Assembly (NCBI GenBank): GCA_947258465.1
Contig: CAMYIQ010000250.1
Coordinates: 1-11,362, forward strand
Direction of reading: 5' to 3'
Length of the DNA: 11,362 nucleotides
Source of the DNA: an uncultured Erythrobacter sp.
GTDB taxonomy: Bacteria; Pseudomonadota; Alphaproteobacteria; Sphingomonadales; Sphingomonadaceae
Positions within the stretch are counted from its first letter, which is position 1. The number at the start of each line of letters is the position of its first letter. A program made the position numbers and the translations under genes. The notes beneath the pieces were generated by a model, which had not been told where the DNA came from, made no database searches, and was given only the letters and a program-made list of their open reading frames with translations. Below, piece after piece: positions 7,000 to 11,362 of the stretch.

Positions 7000-7749
7000 T
7001 CAGTCCTGTGCGGGAACGAGGTTGACCGCCGAATATTTGCCGCGTCGATCGACCTCGAGGTCGAATTCGTAGCGCTCGCCTTCATTGATGCCGGCGAGAC
7101 CCGACCGCTCCACCGCACTGATATGCACGAACGCATCGGGTTGCCCGTCATCGCGGGTGAGGAAGCCGAAACCCTTCATCGAGTTGAAGAACTTGACCGT
7201 CCCGGTGGCCTTTTCGCCCGTCAGTTCGCGACGCGGAGCCGATTCGCGATCACCACCGCCGCGCGATTCCACGGGAATGACATCGCCAACAATCTGCAGG
7301 TCCTGCGCCGACACCTTACCGCCGCGATCGACGAGGTTGAATTCCAGTTCCTGCCCTTCCGCGAGACCTTCGAGACCGGCACGTTCGACCGCGCTTATGT
7401 GAACGAAAACGTCCTCACCGCCGCCATCCTGCTGGATGAAGCCGAAGCCCTTTTGTCCGTTGAAGAACTTTACCGTTCCCTTGCCGGTGCCGACGACCTG
7501 CGCAGGCATGCGGTTGAACCCGCCGCCACCGCCGCCGCCGCCGCGGTTACCGCCACCGAAACCGCCGCCGCGATTTCCGCCGCCAAAACCACCGCGGTCG
7601 CCGCCGCGATCACCGCCTCCGAACCGATCCTTTTGGAATGCTTCATGCGGCACGAAATCGGCCGGGGGGCCACCGAAATTATCGAAACCGTCATCGCCGA
7701 AACCGTCGCGCTTGTCCTTCCCGCGGCGGCGCCCTCTGTCGTAACCCAT
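7000..7749 (-). CDS. Two-domain cold-shock protein with glycine-rich N-terminal tail
   Basis: A 249-residue predicted RNA/single-strand DNA-binding protein. The basic start (GYDRGRRRGKDKRDG, 2-16) is followed by a low-complexity Gly/Arg/Asn/Phe region (about 42-79) built of GGGNRGG-type repeats. Two cold-shock domains follow. Domain 1 (about 88-153) has RNP1 KGFGFI (100-105) and RNP2 VFVHIS (114-119). Domain 2 (about 182-246) has RNP1 KGFGFL (192-197) and RNP2 AFVHIS (207-212). The two are joined by a polar linker. Small CspA proteins have one domain of about 70 residues, so this is a long double-domain type, familiar in Sphingomonadales. It probably acts as an RNA chaperone. ATG at 7749 is chosen because the family begins MGYDRGRRRG-like. 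The ribosome-binding site is weak (AAGG 13 bases away), and the leader has a hairpin at 7765-7783. Confidence 0.9.
   Translation of the reverse strand: MGYDRGRRRGKDKRDGFGDDGFDNFGGPPADFVPHEAFQKDRFGGGDRGGDRGGFGGGNRGGGFGGGNRGGGGGGGGFNRMPAQVVGTGKGTVKFFNGQKGFGFIQQDGGGEDVFVHISAVERAGLEGLAEGQELEFNLVDRGGKVSAQDLQIVGDVIPVESRGGGDRESAPRRELTGEKATGTVKFFNSMKGFGFLTRDDGQPDAFVHISAVERSGLAGINEGERYEFDLEVDRRGKYSAVNLVPAQD
7513..7626 (-). repeat. Low-complexity glycine/arginine-rich coding repeat
   Basis: This stretch encodes residues 42-79 of the cold-shock protein and consists of imperfect GGN triplet runs, seen as CCGCCGCC-like DNA on the plus strand. Units such as GGGNRGGGFGG occur more than once. Such tracts can change length by slippage and encode a disordered tail resembling RGG-box regions that bind RNA. 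Confidence 0.75.
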
Positions 7750-7764
7750 AACTCGAACAATACC

Positions 7765-7783
7765 TTGTCGTGCAGCCCGACAA
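7765..7783 (-). promoter_or_regulatory. Hairpin in the cold-shock gene leader
   Basis: TTGTCG (7765-7770) and CGACAA (7778-7783) form a 6-bp stem with a 7-base loop. On the minus-strand mRNA the end of this stem runs directly into GGTATTG, so the only Shine-Dalgarno-like bases (ACAAGG) are partly inside it. It may affect translation start; cold-shock genes commonly have structured leaders. Confidence 0.35.
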
Positions 7784-7913
7784 TCAGAACCCACCGAAAC
7801 GAAGGACTGCGGTCCGTACCGGCGCGGGCGGGCACGAAACCCTCCCTTGCGCATCCGTCATAGCGCGAAACAAGGCTATGCGCGAATGATTTAGCTGTAA
7901 TGGCCTGCAAACC

Positions 7914-7934
7914 GCAAAAATGTGACATTTTCGC
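7914..7934. promoter_or_regulatory. Near-perfect dyad, candidate operator in the divergent csp/terC region
   Basis: AAAATGT-G-ACATTTT (7917-7931) is a perfect 7-bp dyad around a single G. One mismatch out, GC (7914-7915) and GC (7933-7934) pair again, so nine of ten positions on each side are symmetric. It lies 62 bases before the terC start and 164 bases before the cold-shock start, in a 247-base gap that should hold both promoters. The T-rich symmetric form suits a dimeric repressor or activator. No regulator is recognised from the motif, and no regulator gene is next to it. Confidence 0.5.
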
Positions 7935-7962
7935 AAAGCCGATGGCGCGTGAAAGAGGTCTT

Positions 7963-7981
7963 GAACGCAGCCGAAGCGTTC
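7963..7981 (+). promoter_or_regulatory. Leader hairpin just upstream of the terC-family gene
   Basis: GAACGC (7963-7968) and GCGTTC (7976-7981) form a 6-bp stem with a 7-base loop, 15 bases before the ATG at 7997. No Shine-Dalgarno sequence separates it from the start. TerC-family genes in other bacteria are often preceded by the manganese yybP-ykoY riboswitch, but I do not see that motif's conserved core here. Confidence 0.3.
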
Positions 7982-7996
7982 GGCACAGCACAAATC

Positions 7997-8815
7997 ATGG
8001 ATTTACTGGCTCTGGTTTCCGATCCGGCCGCCTGGCTGGCGCTGCTCACCCTGATCGCACTGGAGGTCGTGCTGGGTGTCGACAACCTGATCTTCATCGC
8101 GATTCTTTCGAACAAGCTCCCCGAACATCAGCAGCAACGCGCCCGGCGCATCGGGCTGGCGCTGGCGCTGATCATGCGAATTGCCCTGCTGATGCTGATC
8201 GGCTGGCTGGTCACGCTGCAGACCCCGATCTTCGATCTCGGCATCGTCGGCCCACCGGTCGAAGGGACCAATAAGGTCAGTTTCGAAACCGCTTTTTCAG
8301 GCCGCGATCTCATTCTTCTAACCGGCGGGCTTTTCCTGCTGTGGAAGGCGACCAAGGAAATCCATCACTCGATGGAGCCGGAAGACGATTCGGGCGATCT
8401 GCTCGACAAGACTCCCGGCGTCGCCGCTGCCGCAAAGGCCACCTTCGGCACGGTCATCGTCCAGATCGTCGCCATCGACATCGTCTTTTCGGTCGATTCG
8501 ATACTCACCGCAGTGGGGATGACGAACGAAATCCCGATCATGGTCACCGCAGTCGTAATAACCGTCGGCATCATGATGGTCGCCGCCGATCCGCTGGCGA
8601 AATTCATCGAGAAAAATCCCACGCTGGTGATGCTCGCCCTGGCTTTCCTGGTGATGATCGGCCTGGTTCTGATCGCCGACGGCTTCGGCTTCCATGTGCC
8701 CAAGGGATACATTTATGCCGCGATGGGCTTCTCCGTCGGGGTCGAGATTCTCAACATAGTTCAGCGCAATCGGCGAGCGGCGAAACTGGCCCAGGCGCAG
8801 GGAGAGACACGATGA
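7997..8815 (+). CDS. TerC-family integral membrane protein
   Basis: A 272-residue inner-membrane protein with about seven to eight hydrophobic helices. The family signature is clear: acidic residues within helices in ALEVVLGVDNLIFIAIL (Glu23, Asp29) and in AIDIVFSVDSI (Asp161, Asp167), plus SGRDLILLTGGLFLLWKATKEIHHSME (101-126). TerC-family proteins are linked to tellurite resistance and metal-ion homeostasis; some export manganese. The substrate here cannot be read from sequence. ATG at 7997 starts MDLLALVSDPAAW, which matches the usual family N-terminus. An in-frame GTG at 7922 would add 25 polar residues and is less likely. No good ribosome-binding site precedes 7997. It overlaps the next gene by ATGA, so the two are probably translationally coupled. 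Confidence 0.92.
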   Translation: MDLLALVSDPAAWLALLTLIALEVVLGVDNLIFIAILSNKLPEHQQQRARRIGLALALIMRIALLMLIGWLVTLQTPIFDLGIVGPPVEGTNKVSFETAFSGRDLILLTGGLFLLWKATKEIHHSMEPEDDSGDLLDKTPGVAAAAKATFGTVIVQIVAIDIVFSVDSILTAVGMTNEIPIMVTAVVITVGIMMVAADPLAKFIEKNPTLVMLALAFLVMIGLVLIADGFGFHVPKGYIYAAMGFSVGVEILNIVQRNRRAAKLAQAQGETR

Positions 8816-9252
8816 GCGAATTCAGGAAACTGTCCGACGATTTCTACGCAAGCCCTCAGGTCACACCGCGGGAAATTTCGGAAGCCGCCGCCATGGGAAT
8901 AACGCTGGTGGTCAACAACCGCCCCGATGGCGAGGCCCCCGACCAGCCGCCGGGTGCCGATATAGAAGCGGCGACGCGGGCGGCAGGGATGGATTATATC
9001 GCAATCCCGATCGGCAGCGCGGGCTTCAGCGAACCTCAGGTCGAGGCGCTTCAGGAAGCACTCGCGACCGCCAAAGGGTCGGTGCTGGGTTTCTGCCGTT
9101 CGGGGACGCGCTCGACATTGCTGTGGTCGCTGGCTCGTGCGCGCAGCGGCTCTGATCCGGAAACCATCGGCGAAGCCGCCGCGGCAGCCGGTTACGATGT
9201 CAGCCCGGTCCGCCCGGCAATGGATATGTTCGCCGCCCGCGCGCGGGGCTGA
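8812..9252 (+). CDS. DUF442 / TIGR01244-family phosphatase-like or sulfur-transferase-like protein
   Basis: A 146-residue cytoplasmic protein. The N-terminal part (SPQVTPREISEAAAMGITLVVNNRPDGEAPDQP, 14-46) is characteristic of DUF442 (Blh-type) domains, which have a dual-specificity-phosphatase-like fold. The active loop is FCRSGTRS (94-101) with nucleophile Cys95 and Arg100; the six-residue spacing resembles rhodanese loops, hence the TIGR01244 'sulfur transferase' name. Related domains are fused to a persulfide-dioxygenase-like hydrolase in Blh proteins. The true reaction is not settled by sequence. ATG at 8812 overlaps the TerC stop (ATGA), with GGAGAG five bases upstream. Its stop (9250-9252) directly abuts the stop of the convergent amidohydrolase. 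Confidence 0.9.
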   Translation: MSEFRKLSDDFYASPQVTPREISEAAAMGITLVVNNRPDGEAPDQPPGADIEAATRAAGMDYIAIPIGSAGFSEPQVEALQEALATAKGSVLGFCRSGTRSTLLWSLARARSGSDPETIGEAAAAAGYDVSPVRPAMDMFAARARG

Positions 9253-10674
9253 CTACTTGCGATAGTCGAGCGGCGGCTTGCGATCGCCGAGCAGCGATTC
9301 GTACACATAGTCCGCGCCCCTGGCCTCGGCGAACTCGGCCTTCGCCGTCTCGCGCAATTGCGGGCTGGTGTAGAGTTCCACTGCCGCAAGCACCATCGCT
9401 TTGGCCGCGTGCTGTGTGCCCTTGGTGCCGTAACTGTGTCCGCTCGCGGCAACCGCTTGCCAACTGTGCGCGGCCGTGCCCGGCACCCAGGTTGCGGTGC
9501 GTACGCTGACAGTGGGAACCGCGCGGCTGACATCGCCGACATCGGTCGAACCGTATCCGGTCAGGACGGCATAGTCTTCGACCTGCCGCGCCTGCGCCAA
9601 TTCGGGCGCGTCCTCGCCCAGGCTTTCGCGGATCGACGCGGCCCATTGCAGTTCGTCGGGGGTATATTCAATCGGTTCCAGCCCCCGGAGCTTGTCATCC
9701 ATCATCCGTTGAAGCGACTGGAGCGGCAGCGTCGGGTTGTTGCCGTGGATGATTTCCCAGTCGACCTCGGTGCCCGTGCCCATGGCCGCACCCTTGGCCG
9801 CCGCTTCGATACGCGGCCACAGGGCGCGAACCTCGTCCGCATCCGAATGGCGGACATAGTAGAAAACCTCGGCGAAATCGGGGACCACATTGGGCGCCTT
9901 GCCGCCCTCGGTGATGACGTAGTGAATGCGCGTGTCCATACTCGTATGTTCGCGCATCATATTGACCATCATGTTCATCGCTTCGACCCCGTCGAGCGCG
10001 CTCCGGCCCCTTTCCGGAGCACCGGCCGCATGCGCCGAAACCCCGCGGAAGCGGAACTTGCCCGAACGGTTGGCGAGGCTTTTGCGGGAGGCCGCTGAAT
10101 TCCGGTCGGCAGGGTGCCAGTCGATCACGAAATCGGCATCGTCGAACAGGCCGGCCCGGGCCATATAGACCTTGCCCGATCCCCCTTCTTCCGCCGGCGT
10201 GCCATAGAGCCGCACCCGGCCCGGTGTACCGGTCGCCTCGAGCCAGTTGCGAATAGCGATTGCCGCGCTCAGCGATCCGGCACCGAAGAGGTTGTGTCCG
10301 CAGGCGTGACCCGCATGTTTTCCCGCGACCGGATCGCGCGTCGGGGCGGAGGACTGGTTGATGCCCGGCAGGGCGTCGAATTCGGCCAACAGGCCGATGA
10401 CCGGTCCGCCCTCGCCCCATTCGGCCACGAACGCCGTGGGAATTTCCGCCACGCCTTGGCGGATCGAAAATCCCTCGCGCTGCAATTCATCGACCAGCAG
10501 CCCGCTCGAACGGGTTTCGAGATAGCCGAGTTCGGCAAACTCCCAGATCTGCTGAGCCACGCGCTCGGTTCGTTCCTGCTGCGCCTCGACCTGAAGAATC
10601 GGATCGGCATTCTGTGCGAATACCGGGGTGGCGATTACTGCAGCGCCAGCGGCGAGAATGGCAAACGACTTCAT
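9253..10674 (-). CDS. Secreted M20-family amidohydrolase/peptidase, AbgB-like
   Basis: A 473-residue metallohydrolase with a Sec signal peptide (MKSFAILAAGAAVIATPVFA, cleavage likely after Ala20), so it probably works in the periplasm. M20 metal-site motifs are visible: HACGHN (Cys125, His127), PAEEGGSGK with Glu162/Glu163, DWHP (His187), and a late His in TAAHSWQ. The lid-domain segment VSAHAAGAPERGRSALDG is also typical. Best resemblance is to the AbgB branch, which cleaves p-aminobenzoyl-glutamate; secreted relatives may cleave other N-acyl amino acids or dipeptides, so the substrate is open. ATG at 10674 has GGGAG six bases upstream. An ATG two codons earlier (10680) overlaps that site and is less likely. 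It is a single gene, divergent from the small membrane-protein gene. Confidence 0.93.
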   Translation of the reverse strand: MKSFAILAAGAAVIATPVFAQNADPILQVEAQQERTERVAQQIWEFAELGYLETRSSGLLVDELQREGFSIRQGVAEIPTAFVAEWGEGGPVIGLLAEFDALPGINQSSAPTRDPVAGKHAGHACGHNLFGAGSLSAAIAIRNWLEATGTPGRVRLYGTPAEEGGSGKVYMARAGLFDDADFVIDWHPADRNSAASRKSLANRSGKFRFRGVSAHAAGAPERGRSALDGVEAMNMMVNMMREHTSMDTRIHYVITEGGKAPNVVPDFAEVFYYVRHSDADEVRALWPRIEAAAKGAAMGTGTEVDWEIIHGNNPTLPLQSLQRMMDDKLRGLEPIEYTPDELQWAASIRESLGEDAPELAQARQVEDYAVLTGYGSTDVGDVSRAVPTVSVRTATWVPGTAAHSWQAVAASGHSYGTKGTQHAAKAMVLAAVELYTSPQLRETAKAEFAEARGADYVYESLLGDRKPPLDYRK

Positions 10675-10727
10675 CGGCATCTCCCTTTCGCGGTCTGCTT
10701 GCCGTAAAGTGTACAACATGCCAATCC

Positions 10728-11141
10728 ATGCATGTGATGGAGATCGCCCCCGCCCTGCTACAATTCGCCGGTTCGCTGCTCGCCATTCTTGCGCTGGCGG
10801 GATTGGCCTATTGGCTCAAGCTCGGCCCCGCCCCGCGTCTTGCGGACGAAAAGGCGGCGCGCATTGCGGCCGACGAAGCCGTCAGCGGATACGAGCCGGT
10901 CGCGATCGGGCTGGATCGCCATGGCAAGGGCGCGCTGATGCGCGATGCAGCCGGGCGTGTGTTGCTGCTTCGGCCCCATGGCGGGCATTTTGCGGGACGC
11001 ATCCTCACCCCTGCGGCCCGGGTGCATGACGACGGGTCCGCGCTGGTCATCGATACGGCCGAAAAACACTATGGCGAGGCGCGCCTCGTGCTCGACGATT
11101 CAATGGCTTGGGTTCGAACGATAGAGGCGATAAGGACATAG
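10728..11141 (+). CDS. Hypothetical single-helix membrane protein
   Basis: A 137-residue protein that I do not recognise at family level. A hydrophobic helix (about residues 8-31, ending YWLKLG) should anchor it in the inner membrane. The rest is soluble and beta-rich in appearance, with EAVSGYEPVAIGLDRHGKGALMRDAAGRVLLLRPHGGHFAGR and a closing DDSMAWVRTIEAI. Starts at ATG 10728, GTG 10734 or ATG 10737 (MEIAP) are all possible, and none has a clear ribosome-binding site. TACAAC at 10712-10717 could serve as a -10 for a nearly leaderless transcript. It is followed by the sterol-desaturase-like gene after five bases and is probably co-transcribed, so it may assist or share the membrane role of that protein (inference). 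Confidence 0.75.
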   Translation: MHVMEIAPALLQFAGSLLAILALAGLAYWLKLGPAPRLADEKAARIAADEAVSGYEPVAIGLDRHGKGALMRDAAGRVLLLRPHGGHFAGRILTPAARVHDDGSALVIDTAEKHYGEARLVLDDSMAWVRTIEAIRT

Positions 11142-11146
11142 ACATC

Positions 11147-11362
11147 ATGCCCGATTTCTCGCCCACCGAATACGCCGTGCCGGGTTTCGTCGCGCTGGTT
11201 CTGATCGAAATGATCTGGGCCTGGCGCAAGCGGCCCGAGGCCTACGAACCCAGGGACACCTTCACCAGTCTCGCCTTCGGGTTGGGCAGCACGGTTTCGG
11301 GTTTGCTGTTCGGTGGCGCCTTCTTCGCCCTTTTCCTGTGGGTTTGGGAATTCCGCCTGTTC
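11147..11362 (+). CDS. Sterol desaturase / fatty acid hydroxylase family protein, 3' truncated by the window edge
   Basis: The first 72 residues of a membrane protein, cut by the window end. ATG at 11147 is preceded by AAGGA (11132-11136), five bases after the stop of the small membrane-protein gene. Two hydrophobic segments are visible (about 11-25 and 43-68), separated by the basic/acidic loop WRKRPEAYEPRDTFTSLAFGLG. This N-terminal pattern is familiar from bacterial sterol desaturase/fatty acid hydroxylase superfamily members of sphingomonads, which are di-iron membrane oxygenases. The histidine clusters that would prove it lie beyond the window, so the assignment rests on N-terminal resemblance alone. 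Confidence 0.72.
   Translation, partial: MPDFSPTEYAVPGFVALVLIEMIWAWRKRPEAYEPRDTFTSLAFGLGSTVSGLLFGGAFFALFLWVWEFRLF

Noticed and set aside
7513..7626. Possible tandem-repeat or CRISPR-like array from the CCGCCG-rich stretch.
   Set aside because: The units are imperfect glycine codon runs inside a coding frame, with no uniform repeats or spacers.
6883..7863. Plus-strand open frame opposite the cold-shock gene, with alanine/threonine-rich repeats.
   Set aside because: The repeat is the reverse reading of the glycine-rich tail; the minus strand holds two complete cold-shock domains.
7914..7934. CRP/FNR binding site, because TGTGA appears in the dyad.
   Set aside because: A CRP-type site needs TGTGA and TCACA separated by six bases; here the TGTGA crosses the centre of symmetry, so the architecture is different.
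7750..7996. yybP-ykoY manganese riboswitch ahead of the terC-family gene.
   Set aside because: I could not find the conserved core or the expected paired arms in this gap; only a small hairpin is present.

Overview
The window is about 11.4 kb of GC-rich, gene-dense chromosomal DNA. Gene content and codon use fit an alphaproteobacterium of the Sphingomonadales, probably close to the Erythrobacteraceae. Supporting points are the argD-argF-hslO cluster, the two-domain cold-shock protein beginning MGYDRGRRRG, the spinster-type MFS transporter and the sterol-desaturase-type gene at the right edge. This placement is inferred from family resemblance, not from a marker gene. I see no tRNA, rRNA, CRISPR array, insertion sequence or phage gene.

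Layout from left to right. (1) 1-303 (+) is the C-terminal end of an OmpA-family protein, closed by a strong intrinsic terminator at 331-357. (2) sodC, a lipoprotein Cu/Zn superoxide dismutase, lies at 400-927 (+). (3) A minus-strand block follows: a small secreted cysteine-containing protein (3272-3673), queC (2518-3228) and a spinster-type MFS transporter (924-2513). The transporter appears to start at TTG just after the queC stop, and its own stop shares the four bases CTAG with the sodC stop. (4) A second minus-strand block is argD (5668-6855), argF (4731-5654) and hslO (3773-4687), with small gaps: two arginine-biosynthesis enzymes plus the redox chaperone Hsp33. (5) A two-cold-shock-domain protein with a glycine-rich N-terminal tail lies at 7000-7749 (-). 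(6) Divergent from it, on the plus strand, are a TerC-family membrane protein (7997-8815) and a DUF442/TIGR01244 protein (8812-9252) that overlap by ATGA. (7) A secreted M20 (AbgB-like) peptidase/amidohydrolase (9253-10674, -) abuts the DUF442 stop with no gap. (8) A one-helix membrane protein (10728-11141, +) is followed by the start of a sterol-desaturase/fatty-acid-hydroxylase-like protein (11147 to the edge, +).

Most of the window is ordinary core genome: envelope, oxidative-stress and redox protection (SodC, Hsp33), arginine synthesis, queuosine synthesis and RNA chaperoning. I found no convincing undescribed system. The signals most worth checking are non-coding. One is a near-perfect dyad in the cold-shock/terC divergent region. 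Another is a 10-bp-stem hairpin between the cold-shock gene and argD that could be a terminator or part of an argD leader. Others are structured leaders lacking clear ribosome-binding sites, and two convergent gene pairs whose stop codons touch or overlap with no terminator between them. Two tight gene couplings, queC-MFS and terC-DUF442, also suggest functional links that can be tested.
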